DNA of 64,000 nucleotides, from positions 1 to 64,000 of the forward strand of contig NZ_BAZK01000024.1 of assembly GCF_001310815.1 (NCBI RefSeq). The letters run 5' to 3'. The notes beneath the pieces are model-generated. The model did not search any database. It saw only the letters and a program-made list of their open reading frames with translations, and was not told where the DNA came from. A program made the translations under genes and the position numbers. This document shows, piece after piece, positions 26,687 to 35,916 of the stretch. This DNA is from Pseudovibrio denitrificans JCM 12308. GTDB taxonomy: Bacteria > Pseudomonadota > Alphaproteobacteria > Rhizobiales > Stappiaceae. Numbering within the stretch: the stretch's first letter is position 1; every line of letters begins with the position of its first letter.

Positions 26687-28335
26687 ATGGCGCGCCAGTT
26701 CATCTATCACATGCACGGGGTCTCCAAGGCCTACGGTGCTAAAAAAGTACTCGACAACATTCACCTGTCTTTCTACCCGGATGCGAAAATCGGTATCCTT
26801 GGTCCTAACGGTGCAGGTAAGTCCACTCTTTTGAAGATCATGGCTGGTCTGGATAAAGAGTACACCGGTGAAGCCTGGGCTGCTGAAGGTGCCAAGGTTG
26901 GTTACCTGCCGCAGGAACCACATCTAGACCCGGACAAGACCGTCTTTGAAAACGTGATGGAAGGCGTTGCGCACAAGCAGGCAAAGCTGGACCGTTACAA
27001 TGAGCTGATGATGAACTACTCGGACGAGACTGCCGAGGAAGGTGCTCAGCTTCAGGACGAGATCGACGCTCAGGATCTGTGGAACCTGGAAAGCCAGGTT
27101 GAGATGGCAATGGAAGCGCTTCGCTGTCCTCCATCTGACAGCCCTGTGACCAACCTTTCCGGTGGTGAGCGCCGCCGCGTTGCGCTTTGTAAGCTTCTGC
27201 TTTCCGAGCCAGATCTGCTGCTGCTCGACGAACCAACCAACCACCTGGACGCTGAAACCGTTCACTGGCTGGAGCGCCATCTGCGCGAGTTCAAAGGCTC
27301 TGTACTGATCATCACCCACGATCGCTACTTCCTTGATAATGTGACTGGCTGGATTCTGGAGCTCGACCGCGGTCAGGGCATCCCATATGAGGCAACTACA
27401 CCACATACCTTGAGAAAAAGACCAAGCGTATGGAGCAGGAAGGCCGTGAGAACATGGCTCGCTCTCGTGCGATCAAGCGCGAAAAAGAGTGGATGGGTAT
27501 GTCTCCGAAAGGCCGCCAGACCAAGTCCAAAGCCCGTATTAAGGCTTATGACGACCTGCTGGCTGCTCAGGAAGAGCGTATGCCTACCATTGAGCAGATC
27601 ATGATCCCGGTTGGTGAGCGTCTTGGTAACAACGTGATTGACGTTGAGAATGTCTCCAAGGGCTTTGGTGATCGTCTGCTGATTGACGATCTGTCCTTCA
27701 AACTGCCACGCGGTGGTATTGTTGGTGTGATCGGTCCAAACGGTGCTGGTAAATCAACCCTCTTCAAGCTGCTGACCGGTCAGGAAACTCCTGACAGTGG
27801 TAAAGTTGAGCTTGGTGAGCGCGTGCATCTTGGTTACGTAGATCAGTCTCGCGACAAGCTGGATGACAGCAAGACCGTTTGGGAAGAAATTTCCGAAGGT
27901 GCTGAAGTTATCTACCTGGACAAGAAAGAGATCAACTCTCGCGCATATTGTTCTTCCTTCAACTTTAAGGGTGCAGGACAGCAGGCGAAAGTTGGCGACC
28001 TTTCCGGTGGTCAGCGTAACCGCGTGCACCTCGCTAAGGTTCTGAAGTCTGGCGCTAACGTGCTGCTGCTCGATGAGCCGACTAACGACCTTGACACCGA
28101 AACCCTTGCTGCGCTGGAAGACGCTCTGGAGAGCTATGCAGGTTGTGCCGTGGTTATCTCGCACGATCGTATGTTCCTCGACCGTCTGGCAACGCACATG
28201 CTGGCCTTTGAAGGTGACTCCCACGTTGAGTGGTTTGAAGGTAACTTCGAAGACTACGAGAAAGATAAGGTTCGTCGTCTGGGCGCACACGCTGCTGACC
28301 CACGCCGCATCAAGTACAAGCCACTTACCCGCTAA
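26687..28335 (+). CDS. ettA: EttA, ABC-F energy-dependent translational throttle (one frameshift)
   Basis: About 549 residues after repair (E. coli EttA has 555). Two ABC domains: first Walker A LGPNGAGKST, signature NLSGGERRRVALCKLLL and Walker B LLLLDEPTNHLD; second Walker A IGPNGAGKST, signature DLSGGQRNRVHLAKVL and LLLDEPTNDLD. There are no membrane segments. The family binds the ribosomal E-site and gates elongation by ATP/ADP ratio. The frame breaks at 27391: TATGAGGCAAC lacks one G of GGG, and repair gives IPYEGNYTTYLEKK, a family-conserved stretch. The start has AGGAGATG upstream. Confidence 0.95.
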
Positions 28336-28359
28336 GTATTGCTTTCTATAAAGAATTAA

Positions 28360-28384
28360 GGCCCGCATTTGCGGGCCTTTTTTG
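28360..28384 (+). terminator. Rho-independent terminator of ettA
   Basis: GGCCCGCATTTGCGGGCC hairpin directly followed by six T residues, 25 bases past the stop. Confidence 0.92.
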
Positions 28385-28393
28385 TTGGGAGGT

Positions 28394-29131
28394 TTAAATC
28401 GTGAGAAGTTCGAAAACCGGTTCCCGGCGCAAAGCCTCTGTCTGGGCGACGCCACCTTCACGATCACTGCGAAGTTCATTGCGGTAGCTGGCAAACTCCC
28501 AATGGTGAGCAGAAACATCTGAGGCCGGACGTTCGCCCGGTTGAATGCCTGCATGGGTGAGCTTTTGCTCGATTGCTTCAACGAAGGATTTATCGTTCTT
28601 CAGATCCTGTGCGGTGTATTGGGAATCTTCGGAGGTTGGGCGTAGATATAGAGTGAACTGCGCTCCGACCTGAACACGAGAACCTTCTGTTACACGGGTC
28701 ATGTCTGTGACTTTCCATTTGTCGACAGGAGAGTCCTCAGAGAAAAGCAGGGTGTTAATGGCGTCAAATGCTGCTGGTACCTGGCTCGGCTCGATGCTCA
28801 GGTGGATTTTATCGCCAGCATACTCACCCTGAGCTTTCGCATCGATGCGTTTGGTATGGATGAAACTATCCTGGTTCTCGATGTTCAGAGTGCGCCAACC
28901 GCTGTTTTCTGAGCCCCAGCCGCTACCACGTGCACCTTCAAAAGTTGGTGGATTGGATGCTGGGCGGAAGACAGGTGCCGGGAGATCTTTCACCTGCTGT
29001 GCAATAGCGTCTTGCTTTCCCGCAAGACCGCCTGGCTTGTTTGCCTGATGATTTGCAGCAGGCGCCTGTTGCGGCTGGTTCAGTTGAAGTGGTGGGACTT
29101 GAAGCTTAAGAGATAGTCCGAACTTTGGCAT
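28394..29131 (-). CDS. OspF/SpvC-family phosphothreonine lyase, type III effector homologue
   Basis: 245 residues, matching the Salmonella SpvC and Shigella OspF effectors over nearly their full length. All active-site residues are in place at a constant offset of four from SpvC: K108 and H110 (DKIHLSI), K138 and K140 (DKWKVTD), R152 (SRVQVGAQFTLY), R217 (YRNE) and R224 (RSDR). The N-terminus MPKFGLSLKLQVPPL resembles their MAPK-docking motif. These enzymes remove phosphate from phosphothreonine of host MAP kinases by irreversible beta-elimination. AGGAGAGG lies 5 bases before the ATG. It has no signal peptide. No secretion apparatus or chaperone gene is in the window. Family and catalysis are firm; delivery into a host is inference. 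Confidence 0.94.
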   Translation of the reverse strand: MPKFGLSLKLQVPPLQLNQPQQAPAANHQANKPGGLAGKQDAIAQQVKDLPAPVFRPASNPPTFEGARGSGWGSENSGWRTLNIENQDSFIHTKRIDAKAQGEYAGDKIHLSIEPSQVPAAFDAINTLLFSEDSPVDKWKVTDMTRVTEGSRVQVGAQFTLYLRPTSEDSQYTAQDLKNDKSFVEAIEQKLTHAGIQPGERPASDVSAHHWEFASYRNELRSDREGGVAQTEALRREPVFELLTI

Positions 29132-29346
29132 GTGATCCTCTCCTCATATTGAATTTTTTCAGGCTGCATCTTCGGATGGAGGTGTTTTGCCATCGTGCTT
29201 TTGCAACCATTGAGGGAGACCCTAGGGAATATGCATCGTGCATTACGTGCTGCTCGGCACTGATCACGAAAAAGTTTTTCGGACCAGGAGTTGTGAGGGT
29301 GCTCTTTTGAGAGAAATCTATTGTCTGGAGTTAAAACTTTGCTGCT

Positions 29347-29377
29347 GAGCGGCGGAGCAAGATTTGCTCCGCCGCTC
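29347..29377 (-). terminator. Terminator hairpin after the chitinase gene
   Basis: Perfect 14-bp arms GAGCGGCGGAGCAA / TTGCTCCGCCGCTC around GAT, 16 bases past the chitinase stop on the minus strand. The T-run after it is weak. Confidence 0.7.
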
Positions 29378-29392
29378 GCTAATTGGTCAGGA

Positions 29393-30298
29393 TCAGTTGC
29401 CTAGTGCTTTTGCCATGGTTTGTGCCCAATCATCTGTACCCGTATCTGAGCCGTACTCAGTGGGGTACTGCCACCCCATCATACCGGCAAAATCGGGTTC
29501 TTTAGCCAGTAGTGGTGAGATGAGATTATCTACGATCTCATCGGCAGACAGATAGCCATTTACGGAGGCTGAGCCGGTGACATTTTGCAGTGTGGTCGGT
29601 TTGCCGAGGATAAGCTTGGAGATCGGAACGCCAGTTGATGCGATTCCGATAATGCTGGAGGGGAATGTCTGACCATTTACCAGCTCAGTACCTGCAACTT
29701 TGCCGGTTTCTTCTGCTGCAGTTTCCCCAACATACCACTGATTGTTGTAGTACTGGATGTTGTAGAGATCGATTGCGTCTCCGGCATTCTTGGCCACATC
29801 TACGTACACTTGTGTGTAGGAACCTGGAGCGCCGCCATAAAAGTAGGGTGCTTGCGGTGCATGGGTAACGAAGTTATGACCGTCCGGCAGCTGGTCCTTC
29901 AAGGCTTTGGAGAGGTCCACGAGGAAGGTTGGGGCATCATACCCCGTGTAGTTGGTATCTTCCCAGTCAATATCGACACCATCGAGACCGTGGTCGGTTA
30001 CCATTTTGGTCAGCTGTTGCACGGTGTTGTCGAGGTTGTTTGCCAAGGCAGCCCAGGCTGGGGTTGAGAAGACTTCTCCACCCATAGAAATCAATACTCG
30101 CTTACCTGCAGATTTCAGGTTGCTGATGAGATCTGGCGCATCGAACATTGCTTGAAGTTCTGTGCTAGGGGAGAGATTTCCTGCTTCATCACCGACAACA
30201 AAGCACAGAATGACTGTTGTGTAATCGCTTTCCGCCATCTTAGCGATGAGCTGCGCATTGGTGCTGAGTGCGTACCCGACAATTTCTTTATTTGGCAT
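29393..30298 (-). CDS. Glycoside hydrolase family 18 chitinase-like protein
   Basis: 301 residues. The GH18 catalytic motif DGVDIDWE (D106, D109, D111, E113) is complete, with the substrate-floor motif SMGG at 71-74 and the barrel-end GMMGWQYPTEY near the C-terminus. It is a single compact barrel without carbohydrate-binding module. There is no signal peptide (starts MPNKEIVGYALSTN), so it is either cytoplasmic or leaves the cell by a dedicated secretion system. AAGGAAA stands before the ATG. It sits upstream of the OspF/SpvC-like gene on the same strand, but a hairpin between them suggests separate transcripts. Confidence 0.9.
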   Translation of the reverse strand: MPNKEIVGYALSTNAQLIAKMAESDYTTVILCFVVGDEAGNLSPSTELQAMFDAPDLISNLKSAGKRVLISMGGEVFSTPAWAALANNLDNTVQQLTKMVTDHGLDGVDIDWEDTNYTGYDAPTFLVDLSKALKDQLPDGHNFVTHAPQAPYFYGGAPGSYTQVYVDVAKNAGDAIDLYNIQYYNNQWYVGETAAEETGKVAGTELVNGQTFPSSIIGIASTGVPISKLILGKPTTLQNVTGSASVNGYLSADEIVDNLISPLLAKEPDFAGMMGWQYPTEYGSDTGTDDWAQTMAKALGN

Positions 30299-30539
30299 CT
30301 TGTTTCCTTTTTCCTGCGGCCAAAGCGGCTGCGTTTAGCTGACGAAAAGAAGGAAAGATCGTGAAACAGAAACGGTGCCGTGGTTAATGTTATGCAAGGG
30401 GCTGATTTAGAAGAGCAGCAGTCTCATTCTATATTCATGCTTCATACGTAGATGTGCTGATGTGACGCATGCGCGCAACTGCTAAATTGATGTAAGTCAA
30501 GACTGTGTTCTTCCCCATCAATCAAAAACGGGCACTGTA

Positions 30540-30803
30540 ATGAGCGATACAACTTTGTCTTCTGCTGAGGCTCAGCAGGATAGCGATCCGCTGTTCTTTA
30601 AAATACTCTTCCTCGTCCCAATTATTGGCTGGTTGTTTAAAGACGCTGTTCACGGGAACAGTGAAGCGAAATACTATTTCTGCGCCAACTTCTTTGTTGG
30701 CTGGGGCCTTGCAATTGCGTTCTTCGGCTATGCTGCGATTATTATTCCAGCACTGTGTCTGGTAGCACTTGCCTTTACTTGGATTATTGGTGTTTGCCGA
30801 TAA
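30540..30803 (+). CDS. Small two-helix membrane protein, unknown function
   Basis: 87 residues. A polar N-terminus (about 18 residues) is followed by two hydrophobic stretches: FFKILFLVPIIGWLFKDAV, then from FFVGWGLAIAF through IIIPALCLVALAFTWIIGV. The protein ends in CR. Composition and topology suggest an inner-membrane protein of two or three passes. No family is recognised. It is convergent with the DUF2293 gene, only 7 bases away. Confidence 0.6.
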   Translation: MSDTTLSSAEAQQDSDPLFFKILFLVPIIGWLFKDAVHGNSEAKYYFCANFFVGWGLAIAFFGYAAIIIPALCLVALAFTWIIGVCR

Positions 30804-30810
30804 TTTATAG

Positions 30811-31146
30811 CTACTGATCGTGCTCGCCGCTTCCACTGGGAGCGGCCAGCAGTTCATCCGCAGTTATGGTGCCACCCCACGATGTGATGGTGGCTTCCAT
30901 TTCGTCAGCCACGCAGTAGCGTGCGGCGTCGCGGTCCAAACCGTCTTCTAGCAAATCATCATAATCCGTGTATTGGTGGCGCACATAACTGGTTGTTGCC
31001 AGCAGAACGGCGATATGTGCCGGTAGGTGGCGCAGATGTTGCTGGTTGGCTTTGCTTCTGATTTCAGCTGCATCCAGAAATGGTACGTGTGGTATCAGCG
31101 CGCCGAGTGCATCACTGATTGCCCGTTGTCTTTTGGTCTTGCTCAC
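30811..31146 (-). CDS. DUF2293 domain protein
   Basis: 111 residues. The centre has the DUF2293 pattern: NQQHLRHLPAHIAVLLATTSYVRHQYTDYDDLLEDG, DRDAARYCVADEMEATITSWG (split here as the family's two halves). The His/Arg/Tyr-rich core hints at nucleic-acid or nucleotide contact, but the function of the family is not known to me. It lies 29 bases after the GGDEF gene end on the same strand and may share its transcript. Confidence 0.75.
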   Translation of the reverse strand: MSKTKRQRAISDALGALIPHVPFLDAAEIRSKANQQHLRHLPAHIAVLLATTSYVRHQYTDYDDLLEDGLDRDAARYCVADEMEATITSWGGTITADELLAAPSGSGEHDQ

Positions 31147-31175
31147 ACATGATCTCTTGCGCTGATGTTTAAACG

Positions 31176-33188
31176 CTAATTTATCATGGATGACGGCAGA
31201 CGCGACACTCTTCTATGTGCGATGCTTGATTTTGCTCTCTGGATTGGATCCTGAGAGATACCCAGCACATGTTTCTTATAGATTTCCGAGAAGCGTTGTT
31301 CTGGTGCATAGAACTCTCCCTGAACATACTCCGCTCCAAGCTCTTCTAGCTTTTCTTCGGTGTGAGCGTTCTTGATTTCTGAGAGAATGATCTCGATGTT
31401 CAGAGCATGTGCGAACTCGGTTGCGGCGATGAGCAGGCGGGCTGTCTTTTCGTCTTCAAAGAGCTTCTCAACAGATCCTGCGTGCAGCTTGATGTATGAG
31501 ATGTTCAGTTTCTGGAAGTGCTCGATCTTAAGACCGCCGGAATCGAAATGGTTGATGCAGAGTTTAACGCCAGTGCTGGTGAGTTCATTGAGCTGACTGA
31601 TCAGGATGTGTGCGTTGGCCCGCAGGAGAACCCGTGAGGGGATCTCTAATGTGAACTTGTCTGGTTGGACGTTGTTTTCCTGAAGCAGATAACTGAGATC
31701 ATCGCAGAAACCTTCCTTCAATAGAGATGGCACTGGCACGCGGAACAGGAACTCCCAAGGTTCCATCGATGTGTTCTGGCAAGCGCGCATGGTGTGAATG
31801 ATAGCTGCAATTGTAGTATCGCCGAGAATGTCGCTGAAGCTGGCGCTGTCGAAGATTTTGGAGAGATCGCTGCCACGTGCAATTTCAAGGATTTGTGTAG
31901 GCCAGTCTGGGCGGGCTTCTAGCATTTTGATCTTGCTGGTCTTGCAAGTTCTTATGGGTTGGAACACGGTGCCAACCTGATTTTGCATGAGTGCCTGTTT
32001 TGCGGTGCGCTGCAATGTGACCTGTCGATCCAGCCGCGTGCGCATCACCTGATTGAAGAGGCTGGCGCGGTTCCGGCCTCGTTTCTTTGCATGATACAGA
32101 GCTGTGTCGGCACTCTCTTGCAGTTCTTTGACGTTGTTCGCATGACGCGGAAACACGGCAGCACCGATGCTGACCTTGGGCCGGATCTCGCTATGCTCGT
32201 GATAGATCGGATGACTGAGGGTTGCAGGCAGCTCCTCCAGTAATGCTCTGATTTGGTGACACGAGGTGTCTTCCAGCAGCAGGGCAAACTCGTCGCCACC
32301 TAAGCGAAGGGCGGTGATGTTCTCACATTCCATCTGTTTGAGGCGATCGGAAATAGCAACCAATGCTGCATCACCTGCAGCGTGGCCGTGGGCATCATTG
32401 ATGACTTTCAGATGATCCAGATCCACATAGAACAAAGCGACGCGTTGGTCTGGATCGGTGACGCTCTCGATTGCATCCGAGATCAGTTGCTCAAAGCTTT
32501 CTCGGGTGCGCAGGCCAGTGAGTGGGTCGATGTTGCAGACTGTGAAAATCTCACGCGGATTGGACTGCTGTGGGGGAAGCAAATATCTTGCGGAGGCTGG
32601 ATCGTGAATGCGAAGTGTATCGTTCAGATCGTTGGCTGAGAGGATACGCAACAGGCCGGGAACCAGAATGCGTGCCAGGTTTCTGAAGCTTTTCAACTTC
32701 TTGGTGAGGTCCGCATTGATGAGCTGATCAGAACCACTTTGAAAGTGTGCTCTTGGGAAGTGCGTGGATGTGTTTGTCTCTGCGTTGCAAAGGATGCCAA
32801 CGACTGCGATGACGCGGTCTTGCAGAGAAAGCGGCATGAGTGCAATGAACTGTGTGGCAGACTGAGATGGCGTGGCAGAGGTGCTTTCACTTCTAAATCG
32901 GTGTGGGAAGATCTGGACATCATCACCGCAGATTGGCAGCTCGGTAATTTTGGTCAGTAGGGCTCGTAGTTGTGCTTCCAGTGGAAGGATACTGTCAGAA
33001 ACGAAGAGCTCTGTATCGTGGAGATCATCCTGCGGGTTGATCATAATGAAGGTGGGCAGCTCGAACAGTTTTTCATAGACGCGCAAGACAGATTGCGCGA
33101 AAGGCTGTTGGCGCGTCTCAGCAGAATGAGGGTTCGTTCTGTAAACGGGGTACTCGATATTGTATTTTGTGTTGCCTGCTTCAGACAT
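31176..33188 (-). CDS. GAF-GGDEF-degenerate EAL protein, probable diguanylate cyclase
   Basis: About 670 residues, no membrane helices. A GAF-like region (about 20-180) precedes GGDEF at about 235-390 with intact LGGDEFALLLE and the typical DPLTGLRTRESFEQL start. There is no RxxD inhibitory site. The C-terminal EAL-like domain has lost its chemistry: EAL is EAR (KMLEARPDW), and the DDFGTGYSS loop is NHFDSGGLK. It should not hydrolyse c-di-GMP but may still bind it or guanine nucleotides as a sensor. The start is uncertain: ATG at 33188, ATG at 33191 or GTG at 33221. Confidence 0.85.
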   Translation of the reverse strand: MSEAGNTKYNIEYPVYRTNPHSAETRQQPFAQSVLRVYEKLFELPTFIMINPQDDLHDTELFVSDSILPLEAQLRALLTKITELPICGDDVQIFPHRFRSESTSATPSQSATQFIALMPLSLQDRVIAVVGILCNAETNTSTHFPRAHFQSGSDQLINADLTKKLKSFRNLARILVPGLLRILSANDLNDTLRIHDPASARYLLPPQQSNPREIFTVCNIDPLTGLRTRESFEQLISDAIESVTDPDQRVALFYVDLDHLKVINDAHGHAAGDAALVAISDRLKQMECENITALRLGGDEFALLLEDTSCHQIRALLEELPATLSHPIYHEHSEIRPKVSIGAAVFPRHANNVKELQESADTALYHAKKRGRNRASLFNQVMRTRLDRQVTLQRTAKQALMQNQVGTVFQPIRTCKTSKIKMLEARPDWPTQILEIARGSDLSKIFDSASFSDILGDTTIAAIIHTMRACQNTSMEPWEFLFRVPVPSLLKEGFCDDLSYLLQENNVQPDKFTLEIPSRVLLRANAHILISQLNELTSTGVKLCINHFDSGGLKIEHFQKLNISYIKLHAGSVEKLFEDEKTARLLIAATEFAHALNIEIILSEIKNAHTEEKLEELGAEYVQGEFYAPEQRFSEIYKKHVLGISQDPIQRAKSSIAHRRVSRLPSSMIN

Positions 33189-33581
33189 CATTCCCACCAC
33201 TATCAACCAATTGTTTACCACGCCTCTATTGATAGGGATTATGGGCTTTTACGCAAAAAGAAAGCGGGGGGCTCTCTGAGAATTTGGGGGCATGTTGTGC
33301 GGGAATACTATAAAAATACTAGGTAAATTTTAGGAAAATGGGGATAAGCGTCTTCGAATTTTTCAGTTTATATGAAAAGTGAAATTTCTTATTTGCGCAT
33401 TACATATGTAGGTGAGTAATTATGATGCATAATCTCTTCTACGGCAAAGACAATACTATTTTATGGGTAAGTTATCAGTGATTCCTTGCTGTGGTTTACA
33501 GAGGGCACAAGCCCAGTAGCTTTTGCTTTATTAGGAAAGCTAAAACTTTTCATATAATTTCTAGTGTGCTATGAGTTTCCT
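33189..33581. other. Divergent AT-rich promoter region
   Basis: About 390 bases between the GGDEF gene and the Cys-rich regulator gene. Rich in A/T runs; no gene or clear palindrome is visible. Confidence 0.4.
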
Positions 33582-34208
33582 ATGAGTGATCGCACAAAAG
33601 ACAGACTGATGTACGCGCTTAAATCGCGTGGACCTAACACAGCGGCAACCCTGGCTAAACACCTGGGCGTAACGGCTGTGGCTGTACGTCAGCATCTGGA
33701 TGCGCTCCTTGAAGCAGAGCTTGTTGAGTTTGAAGATCTGAAGGGTACTGTTGGCCGTCCGCGCAGGACCTGGCGTCTTTCGGATAATGGCAACAAGAAG
33801 TTTCCTGACAACCATAGCGGTGTGCTTGTTGATTTGCTTGGCAACATCAAAGACCTCTATGGAGAAGAGGGGCTTCAGCGCTTGATTGATGCGCGTGCTG
33901 ATCAGTCCCGCAAGTCCTATGTGTCTGCGATGAAGTCTGCCAAGACGCTCTCTGAAAAACTGCATTGCCTTGCTGAGCAGCGCAGTGAAGAAGGCTACAT
34001 GGCTGAGGTTCTTAAGGATGGGGAGGAGAGCTTCCTGTTTGCCGAGAACCACTGTTCCATCTGTGCCGCAGCCCGGTCCTGCCAGCATTTCTGCCAGTCT
34101 GAGCTGGATCTGTTTCAGGATGTGCTGGGTGCGGATGTGCGTGTAGAGCGCGTGGAGCATATCCTCAAAGGGGATCGCCGCTGCCTCTATAAAGTTTCGC
34201 CGAACTAA
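33582..34208 (+). CDS. SufR-like winged-helix regulator with a Cys cluster
   Basis: 208 residues. An N-terminal winged helix (GPNTAATLAKHLGVTAVAVRQHLDALLEAELV, wing VGRPRRTWRLSDNG) precedes a C-terminal cysteine cluster ENHCSICAAARSCQHFC plus a later Cys in GDRRCLYKV. This layout is that of SufR-type regulators, whose cysteines hold an iron-sulfur cluster that controls DNA binding. The ligand here is inferred. The start MSDRTKDRL matches family starts better than the ATG-like codon 18 bases upstream. No suf or isc genes are in the window. Confidence 0.85.
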   Translation: MSDRTKDRLMYALKSRGPNTAATLAKHLGVTAVAVRQHLDALLEAELVEFEDLKGTVGRPRRTWRLSDNGNKKFPDNHSGVLVDLLGNIKDLYGEEGLQRLIDARADQSRKSYVSAMKSAKTLSEKLHCLAEQRSEEGYMAEVLKDGEESFLFAENHCSICAAARSCQHFCQSELDLFQDVLGADVRVERVEHILKGDRRCLYKVSPN

Positions 34209-34222
34209 TCGGGCCTTTACTA

Positions 34223-34858
34223 TTACACCAGAATTGAGAGAAGCATTGCCAGCTCTACACGGCTGCTTACGTTCAGCTTTGCGTAGATGTTCTTGCGGTG
34301 CGTGCGCAGTGTGTTCTTGGTGATGTCCAGATCTGCTGCGATTTGAGGCTCTGTTTGTGTTCCTGACAGCTGTTCCAGAACGATTGCCTCCTTGTCCGTC
34401 AGGCGGAAGAGGGCGGTTGCTTTCTGGATGTTGATCTGCTGTTGGATTTCCAGATCGGTGATGAAGAGGAAGAACAAGTCCTCATAATCCGTATCAACCA
34501 GACGGATATCGATATGGATTGGGCGCAGGAATGCCTCGTCACGGCGGAGCACCAGCTCCTGCTGCACATCCAGATCAATGGTGGCTGTTGCCAGGCTTTG
34601 TGCGTTCTGGAACTCGCGCTGATGGCTCGGATCCGTGAACTCCAGCCTACCGGTGCTGATCTTGATTTGAGGCGTTTGCTCAAACAGGCGTTTGGCGAAC
34701 TCGTTGCTGCGCAGGATCGTGCCATTTCCCTGAATTATGGCCACGCCCTTTTGTAGCCGGTCAAGGCTGTCTGCAAGGTAGCTGCAGAAGGCTTGGTCTA
34801 CAATGTGGGCGATCTCATTGCTCAAGGTATTGGATTCCTGTTTTACACCGAGCAACAA
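34223..34858 (-). CDS. LuxR-type HTH regulator with PAS-like sensor domain
   Basis: 211 residues. A PAS-like N-terminus (residues ~25-125, VAIIQGNGTILRSNEFAKRLF) is followed by a C-terminal LuxR/FixJ helix-turn-helix: LTDKEAIVLEQLSGTQTEPQIAADLDITKNTLRTHRKNIYAKLNV (shown in part by its key residues E-A-I-V-L-E-Q-L and N-T-L-R-T-H). No autoinducer or receiver domain. There is no ATG in the first part of the frame, so the start is a TTG, either at 34858 or 33 bases downstream after CAGGA. The signal and targets are unknown. It is convergent with the SufR-like gene. Confidence 0.8.
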   Translation of the reverse strand: MLLGVKQESNTLSNEIAHIVDQAFCSYLADSLDRLQKGVAIIQGNGTILRSNEFAKRLFEQTPQIKISTGRLEFTDPSHQREFQNAQSLATATIDLDVQQELVLRRDEAFLRPIHIDIRLVDTDYEDLFFLFITDLEIQQQINIQKATALFRLTDKEAIVLEQLSGTQTEPQIAADLDITKNTLRTHRKNIYAKLNVSSRVELAMLLSILV

Positions 34859-35029
34859 AAAATGGCTGATGGTGTAATAGCGTGCGTTTGAATGGAAGGA
34901 AGTTCATTTAAATAAGAGTCGTTCTTCTATTCCATATTCTATAGCTTAGTGAAAAATCGATAATGCGTATGCAGTCATACGGCATATTTTTCGGTTATTC
35001 ACAGCAACGGGTTGAATTAACTACTTTCA

Positions 35030-35916
35030 TTAGTTGGTGACGTTACGCAAACACCTTGCGAGCGCCATGTAATCCTCGCTTTTAGGCGAAGTTTTTCGCC
35101 AGATTAAACCTATCCTACGGGAAGGTTGGGGCTCTGCAAACCGCAAAAGTGTTATGCGATCATCTGCGATTTCTGTATCTGCGCAAATTTCCGGTAGTAC
35201 GGTTACCCCATATCCAGCGGCCACCATGTGGAGGACTGTGGCGATACTTGTGGCGCCCACATTAGCTGATTGATTTTGACCAATTGATCCACAAAAGCTT
35301 AGTGTTTGATCTCTGAGGCAGTGACCTTCTTCCAGTAGCAGCAGGTTCTCACCGTGCAGATCGTCAGGGCCCATGCGTTTGCGTTCGTCGATTTCGCGTG
35401 AACTGGCTACAGCTAAAAGGAAGTGATCTTCAAAGATTGGTGCTTCTTCCAGATCGGGCTCTTCAACAGGCAAAGCCACGAGGACAGCGTCCAGAGTGCC
35501 GTGTTTGAGTTCGCTGAGCAGGGTGGCAGTCAGTGTTTCGCGAAGATCCAGCTGCAGTGCAGGATACTGCTTTGTGAGAGCTGGCAGCAGTTTCGGGAGG
35601 ATGTAGGGGCGAGTGAGGGGATGACGCCGAGGCGGATGGTTCCGCTTAAAGGGGAAGCGGCGTGTTCTGCATAGGCCTTAAGGTCTTGCATCTCCCGCAG
35701 GATCTGGTTCGCACGCTTTGCGATCTCTTCGCCTTCCGGTGTCAGACGGATGGAGCGGGCGTTCCTCTCGATCAGGCACAGGCCGAGTTCTTTCTCCAGG
35801 TCGCGGATCTGCATGGAAAGGGCGGGTTGGGAGACGCAGACTTCTTCCGCGGCATTTCCGAAGTGGCCGTGCTGTTGGACAGCAACGAAATAGCGAAGTT
35901 GTTTGAACGTAAGCAT
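35030..35916 (-). CDS. oxyR: OxyR, peroxide-sensing LysR-type regulator (one frameshift)
   Basis: About 295 residues after repair. An N-terminal LysR helix-turn-helix (LRYFVAVQQHGHFGNAAEEVCVSQPALSMQIRDLE, in part) leads into the sensor domain. The sensing cysteines are both present nine residues apart, in GHCLRDQTLSFC, matching Cys199 and Cys208 of E. coli OxyR. Oxidation by H2O2 forms their disulfide and activates defence genes. The frame breaks at about 35607; adding one C to GCCCCTAC restores LAPYILPKLLPAL. No katG or ahpC neighbours are present. Confidence 0.88.

Noticed and set aside
27391..27391. Programmed frameshifting in ettA, sbcC or oxoprolinase
   Set aside because: No slippery heptamer with a downstream structure is apparent, sites differ between genes, and the families are not known to use recoding. 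Dropped bases explain all sites.
28394..30298. A genomic island around the effector and chitinase
   Set aside because: No integrase, tRNA boundary, insertion sequence or flanking repeat is visible, and base use is not strikingly different; transfer cannot be shown from this window.
33561..34160. 199-residue minus-strand frame opposite the Cys-rich regulator
   Set aside because: The plus-strand gene has clear HTH and Cys motifs; the antisense frame has none.
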